Notes: generated by a model from the letters alone, not told the origin. DNA of 64,000 nucleotides from Buddleja alternifolia (GCA_019426215.1 CM033395.1:19830569-19894568); one strand, 5' to 3'. Counted from the first letter of the stretch, positions 12,540 through 23,788 are shown. Numbers and translations: made by a program.

Positions 12540-12612
12540 TTTATATTCCGCTGCACATGCCCTACAGGATTCCCAATATGTCCGCTGCACATGCCCTACA
12601 GGATTCCCAACA
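12540..12612 (+). repeat. Solo copia LTR, right end, with a 34-bp tandem duplication
   Basis: Continuation of the LTR that starts at 1059. Two 30-bp copies starting TCCGCTGCACATGCCC lie at 12547-12576 and 12581-12610 (period 34). The LTR ends ATTCCCAACA, and TAAAC follows. Confidence 0.85.
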
Positions 12613-12652
12613 TAAACATAAACACATACAAAGAATCTGAGCCATGTCAAAA

Positions 12653-12669
12653 CCTTGGCTCTGATACCA
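12653..12669 (-). other. Primer-binding site of element A
   Basis: On the minus strand TGGTATCAGAGCCAAGG follows one base after an LTR end (CCCAACA). This is the canonical plant copia Met-tRNA PBS, so element A points leftward. Confidence 0.88.
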
Positions 12670-12670
12670 C

Positions 12671-13415
12671 TGTTGGGATCTTGGTACGAACCCTCGGGCA
12701 CGCCGGCGCAGCGGAAGGTATAAATTTAAAAATAAAAGTGGCATCCCCGAAATTAGGGCTAGGTAGATAGGGTACCATCGGATTCAAAACTATCCTAGAG
12801 ATTAGTTTACTCGTGCTAGTAAGAAGAATATCGAATCTTGGCTTATGAGAAATGGGTAGGATATATTTTGGTGTTTTTCGTACTCAACACATGAGTTGGA
12901 AGAATATTTGTTGTGAAAGAGGCGGAAGAGATGGAGAGAAAAAATTGAAACTTAAAACCCTTGTTTTTATCTTATAAAAAACTCTTGAGAGAAACTTAAA
13001 ATTAATTGTCTTGATTAATTGATTGATTAAAATAAAACAACACACACACACACATATATATATGGGGCATACACGCCCCTACACACACACACAAACACAT
13101 GCCTAGTGTGTGTGTTCACATTGCCGAAATAGGCGTGTGATATATATCCATATATATGTTATTTTATTTTATTTAGTTTCCATTCTTTCTCAAACTTTTT
13201 TCCTTAATTAATTGGATATCTTTCCAACTAATAAGATATTTCCATATCTATCCAATAAGATTTTTCTATATAATTAGTCAACTAACTGATTAAGGAGATC
13301 CTACCATATCTATAATGTCTATCCTAATATATATTTATAGGATCTTTCCATATCAATTAGTTACCTAATTAATTAGAATAGATCCTACCAAATATATTAT
13401 AAGGTAGATATACAT

Positions 13416-13458
<43 letters not shown>

Positions 13459-14730
13459 ACCTATACTTGGTGAACAAGATAAAATCTTTCCACTATATCT
13501 ATCCAAATACACGCCCACACATGTATACTCATATATATATTTATTTATTTAATTAATTAATTAATTAGACCACTAATTAATTAACTAGTCTTTTCCATTT
13601 TAATATCTCAATATTAAATTATAAGACTATTATTAATTAAGACCACTTGATTAATTTATTCCTTTTTTCCGATTAATTAATTCTAATTAATTAATCTCTC
13701 CATTCATTCACAAAGAATTAACTAGCCAATAGTTACTACACTAAGTATTGTGTGTGACCCCTTAGACTCATTAACAAGCTAGCAATAATTCCTTCCATAG
13801 GCTAGATTAATTATTAACAATAATTAAACTAGGCCTTGGATTAATTTCACCAATTAACCTAAGGCACCTATTGGTCGTGGTTCGATGTCTAGCAACGTCG
13901 CCACGACTTCCTAAATGTTAACGATGAAAATGCAAACCTCTCCAAATTTCGATCTTTGTGTGAGTCGAATCCTTCATCTTTTTCCCGTCTAAGACCTAGG
14001 GCTTAGCGACGGTCGAAACCCTAAAAGCCTTAGAAACTATGACTATGTTGGTTCAACTAATGATTTGGTCTTCTAAGCAGGGATCACCAATCCCTCTTAC
14101 AAGACAATGCTCTGGCCAGAGACTTTTCGATCATTCAGTTTCACTCAACAGCATAGGAAATACCGGGTACTCATGACATTAGATGAATCCCCTCCAACTG
14201 TCAATTGTTCCGCTGTACTACCAGACTATACCCAACATACACGTCGTATGACTCTCCTGGAGTGCACGTGCGTATCAAAGCAGAGTGGGTAGTACCCTTT
14301 CCAATGAAATCTCAGGTCTAAGGATTATCTCACACTACTAAAACCGAAGGATTCCAGATTTGACAGCATCAACGAGGAATCCTTGCGGGGCCGTTCAATC
14401 CCATAAACGTATGGATCTTCATGAATGTATTAGCTATACTAGCCATTGACAATGGAACGCGTCAACCTCTTGGAAGAGTTGCACACATGAACAAGTCTTG
14501 GCGAGGTCAGTGATATCCCACATCTCACAGCCTCGATGACTTGGAACAGTATTTAGGATTATGGTCTTTGAGAGCATTCCATACATATTCCGACCGTTCC
14601 CTTAACCATATGTAATCCATGGGATCTTTATCTATACTAACACTAGTTATAACAATAAAGAATCATTTCGTAATAGGTTTGATTTAACCTAAATGATAAG
14701 ACTGATACAATGTTGATGTTCAAGCCAACA
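12671..14730 (-). repeat. LTR of minus-strand copia element A
   Basis: About 2,060 bp with inverted termini TGTTGG and CCAACA on the plus strand, next to the PBS at 12653-12669. It is therefore the 5' LTR of an element transcribed leftward. It contains (AC)n near 13036-13052 and 13081-13100, and (TA)n near 13420-13446. The partner LTR is outside the window. Internal ORFs such as the one near 14107 are not credible. Confidence 0.85.
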
Positions 14731-15278
14731 GATGGCTCGTTGGGCACATAACACTTTCATCGGGCACGTGAGGGGGCGTGCTGGTAGAGCTACATTGCTA
14801 GCCTCATTAACGTTTCGGTTAGGGGGTCAAGGGGTGAATGGGTTTGGAAGGGAAGGACGAATCAGAGTGACAAAGGGCTAAATCTCAGTGGATCGTAGCA
14901 GCAAGTCCACTCTGCCGCTTACAATACCCCGTTGCGTATTTAAGTCGTCTACAAAGTTTTCTACCCGTCGCTCGATGGGAATTGTACTTCAAGGCGGCCA
15001 ATGTGGCCTTTCCGCCTCGAGGGCTTGGCCAACAACACGTGTCCTTGGGGAGCCGGGGGGCCCTACTACGGGTCGGCAAGCTGGCGGCGGTCGAACGCAT
15101 TGCTTCTACCCAGAATTCTGACTTAGAGGCGTTCATGCATAATCCAACACACGGTAGCTTCGCACAACTGAATTTTCAACCAAGCGTGGTGACCAATTGT
15201 GCAAATCAACGGTCCTCTCGTACTAGGTTGAATTACTATTGCGACATTATCATCGGTAGGGTAAAACTAACTTTGTAT
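14731..15278 (-). pseudogene. Decayed 3' end of a 25S rRNA gene plus downstream spacer
   Basis: On the minus strand, about 15265 down to 14870 matches the 3' end of plant 25S rRNA. It includes the sarcin-ricin region (TAGTACGAGAGGACC type, near 15215), CAACCTAGT, the GATTATGCATGAACGCC stretch and the terminal GATCCACTGAGATTTAGCCC followed by TTTGTC. Many substitutions and small deletions break it. 14731-14860 looks like transcribed spacer. The ORFs drawn across it are accidental. It abuts the outer end of element A's LTR, suggesting insertion into, or co-capture with, stray rDNA. Confidence 0.85.
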
Positions 15279-15519
15279 ATAGATGATAGTCATGGAGAGT
15301 TTTGGTTGATAAAGTTATAGTTCGGACTCATGTACAACTAATGAGGAATGTATTGTTGGTTTAATTGGGATATAAAATTTTAGTTTCGTGAAAAACCTCC
15401 TTCGCATTTATATATATATTAATTCGATTGAACCGGCCTTAAGCCTGTTTTGGGGTGGTTTGTTTAAATTTTTAAAATTTTGCTGCGCTAACGCACCTAG
15501 AGAATTACCAAACCCAACA
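15279..15519 (+). repeat. Probable truncated copia LTR 3' end
   Basis: The end ...ACGCACCTAGAGAATTACC then AAACCCAACA resembles the 3' end of the other copia LTRs (CGAGCCACCCGGGGAATAG then CCCAACA), and the upstream part has the same ...GTGGTTTGTTTAAATTTTTA layout. The left boundary is unclear, starting where 25S similarity stops. Confidence 0.45.
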
Positions 15520-17800
15520 AGTAGGGGCATTGATTATGTAATTGTACTCTTTGTTTATTTAATAAAAGGCTCTTTAGTTGATTTACATAATTATTTTAGA
15601 AAATTGTAAGTAGAAATCAACAATAAGTCCATGTACACAAAAGTGAACTTTCTATTCCTTACGAGCTATGTTGCACGGACACGTACACGTCGACACGGAC
15701 ACGACACGATACGGACATTGCGACACGTAATTCCTAAAAAACTTAGGACACGACATGGCTTGGACATGGTTAAGTAAATTATATAACTGTTAATATGTAT
15801 GTATATATAAATATACATATATATGCATGGACTTATGGATATTAGGTCTTCTTTATGTGTTTTTCAAGTAAGCTAGAAAATTAATCTATCTAGTCTAAGC
15901 CAAAATGAAATATGTAGCCCATTTAAACCAAACAAATTCTCTTCCTAATTCCTATAGTAACTTCATCAAAATTGAGAAAACCAAAAATAAGGTCAGGAAT
16001 TATAAAACTAAATCAGTCAGCTAACGTAAACCTAGACTCTCATCTTCTTCTGAAATAGGCGCCGCAAACAAACCCTCTTTCTTCCCGGTAAATTCTCCAA
16101 CTTCATTTTCTTTTCATCCTTTGAAATTTGCATATTCTTCTCAACTTTATTATCTCTTTACATCAGCGTTAATAATCAATATCAACCATATGGTTTCTTC
16201 CCTATCGTCTGGTGATATGGTCGAATCTGCCATTGTAATTTTTCTTTCAGACGAAGTTTGAATTGTGGGACACGGTGTCCGACATCTGTGTCGACAACAT
16301 TTTCTTTTTCTTTTCACCTGACACGCCTATGGCCGTGTCCGACATGTGTCGATGTCGTGTCCTACGTGTGTCAGTGTCCGACACTGCAAGGGCCAAATTT
16401 TCAGAGTGTCCATGCATCACAGCTTACGAGATAAGAAAAGTGGCACTAGAATAGTTTGATACTTATGTACTCAACCCATTGGCAAGTCATAGATTCTTAA
16501 TTGGTGTTGAGAATCTTCCAAACTTGTATAATATAAGCTTTGACATGGGAAGTGTCAGTCAATCACTAAGGAGTAGTCAGAGCTTATGTTATAGATATAC
16601 TAATGGAGATCAGTGCACTCGGACATGACTCGCATCGATTCTGTCACGTGATTTTTACTTTTTGACAGTAAATGACAAAATTGATTAGTTGTAATAGGTG
16701 TGTCTAAACCTTCGACCTGAGGAATCGAGTTGGAGATGTACTTGTAACATCAGGCTGTCATTAGAGTAATTAGGTCCATTTCACTCTTTGATGCGGCCGA
16801 CCTCGAAGTGCGACGTGATGGACAAGTAACAGTAGTCTCAACTGATATCCAAGAACGGTTTCGTTCTATTGTAAGTAAACAAGTTGTTATCATATGTGTT
16901 TATAAGTTAGTAAGATGCAAAGTCTTTGGCCAAAGCAGTTGAGGTTCTTGAGTTAGACTCGAGAGACCATGACTCTTCTTTAATGGGATAAAGAACGAAA
17001 AGTTTATATTCACACGAAATTTACAATGGGAAAAGTTTAAGGATGATCCAATCATTCGTTCTTATATGGGCTATGATGTGGGCCACGTGATTGGCTAGGT
17101 GTTACTACATCCCTTGGAATCCTCCCAGTGCCAAATAAGACGAACCTAAAAAGCTGCGCTTAAAAATAAAAAATCAATGGAAATAATGGAGTTAGTCTTT
17201 AGATAGCATTTTAAGTATTGGATACTTAAAATATTTATTAGATAAATATTGAGATAATTAATGAATTAATTATTCATTAGATGAAATAACTAATTGATTT
17301 ACAGGATTAATTAATTGCTTATTTCTTAAAAAGAAATTAATTTGCCTAATTAATTATTTGATTAAACTATTTAATTAGATTAAATGATATAATTAAATAA
17401 TATGAGTCTAAGACTCAAATGGGTGCACCACATAGCCGTGTTGGACGGTTACATGGGGCGGCTCATGTAGCGTCTTTTAGGGCCTTGGTTTTATTTTTGT
17501 GGTGTGTATAAATATCACTTTATAAAAGCTAGCCTCAAGAGAATGAATTATCTCATCACAATATACACTTGAGCCACAAGAAAGAAAAGCACTCCCCTCC
17601 CTTCATCTCTCTAGCCATCGACCAAGGAGGAGAAAGAGGAGGCTTTCTGGCGATTTTTCTGGGCTGGCAATTTAGGGGTGGTGTACATTCATCACTTGGA
17701 TCAAGATACAACAAGGATCTCTACCGGATTGAAGATCAATAAAAGCAAAATAGATAGAATCTCCAACCAATTCGCTACAATGGGTAAAGTAGTGACAAAC
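15520..17800 (+). repeat. Degenerate copia LTR related to the 1059 solo LTR, split by a MITE
   Basis: Outside the MITE at 15666-16422, this aligns by eye with the solo LTR at 1059: AAGTCCATGTACACAAAAG against TAGTCCATGTGTGTCAAGA, a shared block TCGACCTGAGGA / TAGACCTGAGGAG, and CATTAGAGTAATTAGGTCC against CACTAGAGTAGTTAGGCCC. A late pyrimidine-rich leader (17575-17640) is also shared. The ends are not well defined, so it may be a truncated LTR. Confidence 0.65.
15666..16422. mobile_element. Nonautonomous DNA transposon (MITE-like), GACACG-rich, 8-bp TSD
   Basis: Flanked by the direct repeat CTTACGAG (15658-15665 and 16423-16430). Imperfect terminal inverted repeats: left CTATGTTGCACGGACAC, right (reverse complement) CTGTGATGCATGGACAC, 14 of 17 identical. 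Subterminal regions on both sides carry many GACACG/CGTGTC repeats in opposite orientation; the middle is AT-rich with no transposase. An 8-bp TSD fits hAT-type elements, while Mutator-like is the alternative. It interrupts the LTR at 15520-17800, whose paralogue at 1059 supplies an approximate empty site. Confidence 0.72.
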
Positions 17801-18515
17801 CTTTTTTTTGTATACGTATGTTAGACCCTGGTTGATCCTGATTGGGAAATATTAGAAAAAATTTAATCTTTAATTTCCATCGCGTTTTCTTTAAAGTTTC
17901 CCAACACGTACATGATGCGGTCCACCGCATTGTTGTACACTCTTATGTGCCAAAAGGCGTTGTTTGGTGTCGATGGGTGCAACACGCATCCACCCTCACT
18001 GGATTGCCATCATTTCAAGGGTGTAAATGCAACTTTTCGCCTAAAATGAAAAGTTGTAACTTTCAGGCCCCAACTTTTTGTTGTCTCTATGAATGAATCC
18101 CAGAATTAATTTTAATCCCGCCACATATTCTTCTTCTTTCTTCTTGCTTTTGAGTTCTAAATCGTGAATTTAAGAGCAATTTCTTCATAGTCGTCCATAA
18201 AACGGGAGTTCAACCAAATTGTTTACTTCATATGCTTTCGATTTTGTAGTTTGAGTAATCCAAAGACATAGTGGTTGTATTTTGGGACAGTTGATGCATC
18301 TTGTCATCATCTACAGTGGTGCAATATTATGTTTAGAAAATAGAGTCCAAACTCTAAATTCGATTAAACATTTTCAAAAAACACCGACCTATAAGTTTGC
18401 TCACATTTTACCTACAATAATTGCAGTCAAAAGTTGACGCAACTTACAAATAAACAACATAGTATGTAGTTGCTTTAGATTCTACAAAATTATGAACTAA
18501 TAAATAAAAGGGAGT
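17801..18515. other. Gene-poor AT-rich stretch
   Basis: No gene is recognised. The 84-codon ORF at 17842-18096 has no recognisable domain and no splice context. Short homopolymer-rich DNA otherwise. Confidence 0.5.
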
Positions 18516-18626
18516 TGATATTGGCACTCCAAAAATTACTACTGGAGCTCCACTTTTCATTATTTTTAGAAAGAAATTTGTATTGAATAGTGGAGTGTCA
18601 ATAACACTTTTGGAGTGCCAATATCA
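18516..18626. mobile_element. Small MITE with perfect 19-bp terminal inverted repeats
   Basis: TGATATTGGCACTCCAAAA at 18516-18534 is exactly reverse-complementary to 18608-18626. The total is 111 bp with an AT-rich centre and an additional internal GGAGTGTCAAT copy. No clear target-site duplication was found, so the superfamily is undetermined. Confidence 0.7.
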
Positions 18627-18884
18627 TTTACCTAAATAAAATTATTATTTTTTCAAGCAAATCAAAAAGGTAGGAGTGATGTTTTAATTATTACAAGCGG
18701 GACAAATAGTTTTATAGCTAAATGTAATATTTGTCGAGATAATTATTTTTTTAAAAGTTCACCATTACTTTATTTAAAACTATATTTTGGAGGGGAGAGG
18801 TTAGGGAGCCAAAAAATAAGATTTTGACTTGTATTACGTAATGAGGGTAATAAGTGTATAAGAGTCGGCTTAACATACCGTCAA

Positions 18885-19090
18885 GAACTCAAAGCGTGTT
18901 AGATTAGTGGTATCGACTTCCACTCTCGTGGGAGGTCACGGGTTCAATTTCAGGTTGTCACAAGTAGTGACTTTTGTCGCTCTATTTGGAGTCTTATAAG
19001 ATCTGTGTGGCCCATGATTGAAAACTATCGACCCAAATTTATCGGATCAGGGTATCCCCATTCGTCTAAAAAATTTTTAAAAAAAATACA
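18885..19090 (+). mobile_element. tRNA-derived SINE-like element
   Basis: A box-A-like TTAGATTAGTGG (18899-18910) and a box-B-like GGTTCAATTT (18941-18950) sit about 30 bp apart, as in an RNA polymerase III promoter of tRNA origin. They are followed by about 110 bp of unrelated body and an A-rich end (AAAAAATTTTTAAAAAAAA, near 19068-19086). Flanking duplications are not obvious. Length of about 200 bp fits plant SINEs. Confidence 0.55.
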
Positions 19091-19384
19091 TGCCGACAAA
19101 AGTACTTCTAAAATTGATTAGATGAGAGTACTATTCGAGATTTTGATTGTCAAAAAGCCTTAAAATGCTCACAATGGATTCATTAAGCTACTCGTTTAAC
19201 AAAATGGGGATTTGTTACGTTTTTGCGGTAACATATCGAAATTATATATTTTTTTCTTTTCTTCCCTTCTCATTTTGGTCCTCCTCCCTGACCACCCCCA
19301 CCTTGGATCAACGTGCACACCCAACTTCAACGACCTATCATCCCCCCAACTAACGGTATATCTATCTATCTATATTCTATATCT
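19091..19384. other. No gene recognised
   Basis: AT-rich with a TATC microsatellite-like run near 19360-19380. The 68-codon ORF at 19147-19353 has no recognisable family. Confidence 0.5.
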
Positions 19385-19630
19385 ATTCTAAAAGAATGAA
19401 TGATTTAGGATGATTTACATTTCTTAACTTTTTTGTTAAGACTAAAATAACCCTATAATAATAAATTAATATTATCCTCTAATAAAATATTATTATTATT
19501 ATATCACATGAATGTACATGAACTTAATTAATATTAATAATAGTTAATAAGTTTGTTCAATGTATATGTTAATTAGGTGGAGTTAAAATAAGAATACTAA
19601 TAGTTCACAAAAAAATATGAACGGTCTTGC
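19385..19630. repeat. Dispersed AT-rich repeat, copy 1
   Basis: Begins TATTCTAAAAGAATGAATGA and continues with a recognisable AAAATAACCCTATAATAATA block. Related blocks occur near 27452-27510, 30034-30210 and 31425-31500. The TCTAT...CTAAAAG start resembles Helitron 5' ends, but no matching 3' hairpin end was found here. Confidence 0.5.
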
Positions 19631-19639
19631 TGCAGAGCA

Positions 19640-19940
19640 TTAAGCCTTATTGTGCAAATACCTTGATTCCTCCATGCACAAGTCGGCAATTGGAAATGCC
19701 CACCACATCATGGAGCAAGACGCTGGATTTTCGAAGGCAATGTGAGGCTCCATCTCCGTCAAGAAGAAACTCGGCATTTTCACCCTCGGCGAAAAGGTTT
19801 GGTCAATTTTCTGCTGTTCTTTCATTTTTATTTGATTTGTTGGTAATTCTCATTAATTTGATTGATTTTTCAAGTGCCGTTTTCTGATCAGAAGCCTTCA
19901 TATTCACGCCGAAAAAAGAGACCTCGACAGGGTAAAAATT
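19640..19940 (+). pseudogene. Unidentified decayed gene fragment (two exon-like pieces)
   Basis: One frame at about 19667-19796 reads as protein-like text (MHKSAIGNAHHIMEQDAGF, then ISVKKKLGIFTLGEK) but contains a TGA. It ends at a donor-like AAAAG/GTTTGG. A second piece at about 19875-19932 reads VPFSDQKPSYSRRKKRPRQ and follows a pyrimidine-rich acceptor-like stretch. I do not recognise the family. It could be a transposon-captured gene fragment. Confidence 0.3.
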
Positions 19941-20837
19941 CTTACTGGATCAGAAGTAAAGTTCCATTTTTAGTACATCTGAAAGAATGCTTTATGTATA
20001 AATATTCATTCTTCTGTCGCTTAGTTTCAAATTAGTTTAAACAGTCCTACTCCTTTTGAGATAGTAAATTAGGTTTTGGTTTGGATGTTGTTTGTATCTA
20101 GGTTCTTCATACTGCTTGCTCCTTAAAGGGTTCTTATATTTTGAAATTGTTTTGAGTGCAAAGGTGATTACTGGTTAGTAATCAAGGTGTTAGTGAAAAT
20201 GTCTGAAACGGAAGTTTGAAGGGGTTGAGCATTTTTGTTGTTGTTTCAGTCTGTGTGTTGATAGAGTCATTATTAGGAGCTTTTGCCCTTCGAGTCGAGG
20301 CACAATCACAAGCATCATGTAGTGGTCCATCATATACGAATAGTTGTCATTGTGCCGAGATTTAAGCTCTCAAGAGCTCCTCAGCCTTTCGACTTTGCTA
20401 CTTGATCCTGATGCTTGAATTTCTGCGGTTCACTAAATATAACATCCTCATATGCCTTGATTTTAATTTGTACCTTAACATAACATATGAAAGAGGACCG
20501 TTTGAATTTGTTAGAAGTTAGGCACAATAATTAATAATATGACATGAGAATTAGTATGTGGTTCATTCAAATTTGGACGGAAGATCTTAAATATCTGACA
20601 AAGAGGTACAGAAATGGTTCAAAATTATAGCAGTAGAAAACTCACTGAAACCGAATCCACGAATACATTGTTTTTGTACCGTACAACACGGGTCTCCTTT
20701 TATTGATAGTTTAGCATTTTAAAGACTTACGAAATAGCTTTTGATCCCAAGATCTCTCTAAATGATTTATAGGGCTAGCTTTTGTACTCATTTTGTTGTG
20801 TTTTTTCATCTCACTTTTGTAAGATACTAAATAGGGA
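19941..20837. other. No gene recognised
   Basis: AT-rich, intron-like DNA between the two gene fragments at 19640-19940 and 21096-21212. No ORF of note. Confidence 0.4.
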
Positions 20838-21020
20838 TAATTAGATGCACGCCCTCACTTATTGTGTAATTATCACGAGCCCTTGAGGTTTCACAAATTA
20901 TGAAAACACCCCCTGTCAACCCTAACAACAATGGGGGAAATTGTAATATCTTTTTACTGTTAGTGGATGTTATTGTAATTTGTCAAACACCGGTGTGTTT
21001 TTCGTAATAAGGGATGTATG
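20838..21020. mobile_element. Possible decayed inverted-repeat element
   Basis: AATTAGATGCACGCCCTCAC near the left end and, reverse-complemented, AATTACATACATCCCTTATT near the right end look like diverged inverted termini. The layout resembles common plant MITEs, but similarity is too weak to be firm. Confidence 0.3.
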
Positions 21021-21095
21021 TAATTTGCTCTACTAAATACTGTATTGCTTGGTTTACTTGTATAATGTGCAAATATGGCTTCTTTTTGAAGATCA

Positions 21096-21212
21096 ATGGC
21101 TGGAAAAGCAGTAAAAAATGTTGCAAAAGCTGTGGGCGAGTACCAATATCCGTGGCGAGAGAAGTTGGCAAAGTACTCATTGTTTTTGTCTGACAGGGGA
21201 TTCCCATTCTAA
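21096..21212 (+). pseudogene. First-exon fragment resembling a plant 28S ribosomal S34-like protein
   Basis: A 38-codon ORF starts MAGKAVKNVAKAVGEYQYPW and continues REKLAKY, then reads into unrelated residues and a stop. The N-terminal part looks like the start of a small conserved plant protein annotated as a mitochondrial ribosomal S34-like protein, as I remember it; I could not search. Similarity stops where I would expect the first intron, consistent with a captured or truncated first exon. It is not a complete gene. Confidence 0.42.
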
Positions 21213-23365
21213 CAAAGAACATGTAAATTTGCACATTATATATTTCATTTAATTTGTGATTCATCTGATATTGCACTCAGTATGTAGTTCCATCAGTACT
21301 TGAGACGTGCTATGTGATAGACATACGACCAATCTAGCAAATTCTGGTGTACAAAAGTTAAATTGCCGATTGTTGTAAAATGTGAGCGTGTAATACAAAG
21401 ATTTCAAGACCCCGATTGGCTTCTTAATGAAAATCTCATTTATTCATTCCGAGATCCAATTAGGGACCCGTAGGATTAGAGAATCATGTCTATTGATTCA
21501 AATTCAAACTTTTCAGTTGGTTGGGTCGGGTACCTACCTGATTTTTTTGTCTTTATTGTCTTTCACCACAAATATTTTTAGAATGTGTAATTCTTTTTTG
21601 ACGAATGAGCAACATAAATAAAAAAATTTAATGAATTTTAAATAAATTATATCATATGTTACAATTTTCGATGTGTATTCCATATGAATTCTATAACATG
21701 AGAAAATTTGAAAATCAAACTTGAAGGAAAAAAATGTTGGCCTGTTGGTGACGTATCTCATTTTGCATGATAATATACTATTATAAAAGTACAAATATCT
21801 TTAACTTTCTTATTTTATTTATTTTGGTGAAAATCAAGATATATTCGAAATACATGACAGTTTTCTTTTATATTGCTTACACCCTTATCACTCTCAAATT
21901 TGTTGAGGTTTAAAATACAAGACAATAGACTCTATGACATAAATCATAAATTAAATACTTATTTGCTCTTTCTGCATATTCAAACTGTTAACTGATTCTA
22001 GGTTTCCCGACAATAATAATATTAGCCAACAATTAAATTGAATAGAAATTGTTTTGGTTCCCATTTCCCAGTGCTCTTAGTGAGGTGCATTATTTGTAGT
22101 TTAAGCTAGATATATTCTATAGTTAACTTTTTTGTTATTTTCCTTCTAACTTCTCAATTATCAATATAAAAATATTGTTAATGATCTTCAAATCAAATTT
22201 TCATTGATAGATAGACTGAAAGAACATACTACCTCACAAATTTTTAATAAGTCGTGTATATGATCTTATATTTGAATGGTTTACTAAGTACTCTTGCATT
22301 AAACTTTCGTCAAGAAACATATACTTAAAAAATTACTAGCTTTTATCTTTTAAAGGTATTTATATTTTGATAGAATTTCATTACTTTTTCCTTAACCAAA
22401 TTACATTATAGTATTTGTGACTTACAAATTATTATTTTGTTCACTTTGCAGAAAAGGTTTAAAAAAATGGTAATGCATAAACAATTTTCTGTATTGAATT
22501 CAAACTCAGGTAATTTTGACTTGTTTCCATGTAAATAATATACTATATGATCATTTCAATTATTTAATTATTCAAAAGCATGATGGACACATTTATAAAT
22601 ACCTTAATCTTTTTGGTACTATCAACCCAAATTTATCAAGATAAAAAAGATTGAATTTGATGAAAAAGAAATATACTAGGACGAATACTAGCGAAAGAAT
22701 AAAGAGCAGATGTTACCAAAAAACTTGAATAAGAAGATGGAAAAAAAAATACTCAATATGAAAAATAAAGAGTATATGATGTACATCAACTCAATTAAAG
22801 ATAGGCAAATCGCATTTTGTTCCTACATATTTGATCTTTTCAATTTTCGTCTTATTCGTTACGAGATTCTCACATTGTGTCTCGAAACTTTAAAAATTCT
22901 AACATTTGGTCACAATTAGATTTTTCATCCAAAATTTAATGGTCAACTCCGTTAAATTACTCATTACGGATCATAAACAGTAAATTTTCAACTCAAAGGT
23001 TGCTTCCTCATGTACATTAAAAAAAATGAACAAGTATAGTGATATATAAACTTAATTTATAGAATATAATTACAGATATGATAAAGAATTCATAAATATA
23101 TCTATTATTATACTAAATTCACATTAAATTCTATTGAAATTAATAATGTTCATTGCACATGATAGGACTCATATAATCTTGGAGGAAAAAAATAATATGG
23201 TTCATGATTGTTGATGGATTTAATATACTCTAGAAATGACTCATTGGTCATCCTTAATCATTTATTTTTATGAAATATTTCATCACTAAAATATTATATT
23301 AACTGATAGGAGAAAGGGGATAACTTACTCAAAAGTTTTAGGGGTAATGACATTTACCCACCAAA
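21213..23365. other. No gene recognised
   Basis: About 2.1 kb of AT-rich DNA with only short chance ORFs on both strands and no domain, tRNA or clear repeat structure. Confidence 0.5.
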
Positions 23366-23788
23366 CTATTCGGGTTCTTGCACTTTTCCGCCGGGGTTCC
23401 ATCATATATATCACATGTGATCTTTTTAATGATAAACATGAAATTTTATCAATTGAAACAACAATTTGTTGTGGTTTCGCTAGCTATTTTGAATTCTACT
23501 ATTCAAAGTATCATTTCAATATCAAAGGGTAAAAATATTGAACCACAAGTTTCATTAAATGTCATTTTTACCCTTAAAAGGATCATATGCAATATATGTA
23601 ATGAATTTTCGGCGAATTTTCCACCGAGAAATGCTAAAAGTATAAAATTTTGTAAAAATCCATGTAGTTCAGATAAGAAAGTGTAAAAAATAAATAATGT
23701 TAGATAAAATAATGCAAAACCCATTTAGTTCAGATAAAAAAGTGTAAAAGAAAAAAGTTTGTTTGCAAAAGTACAAAAACCCGAATAG
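23366..23788. mobile_element. MITE-like element with inverted CTATTCGGGTT ends
   Basis: Left CTATTCGGGTTCTTGCACTT and right (reverse complement) CTATTCGGGTTTTTGTACTT match at 17-18 of 20 positions. A direct repeat containing TAGTTCAGATAA...AAGTGTAAAA lies inside at about 23660 and 23725. The total is about 423 bp. The ORFs inside are accidental. Confidence 0.6.

Noticed and set aside
13030..13460. AC/TA repeats as a possible CRISPR-like array
   Set aside because: Simple microsatellites without unique spacers; plant nuclear context.
14885..15320. Overlapping ORFs on both strands
   Set aside because: They run over a 25S rDNA fragment.
17827..17840. CCTGGTTGATCCTG, identical to the start of plant 18S rRNA
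   Set aside because: Similarity ends after 14 bases and the flanks are LTR-like / unrelated; too short to call an rRNA fragment.
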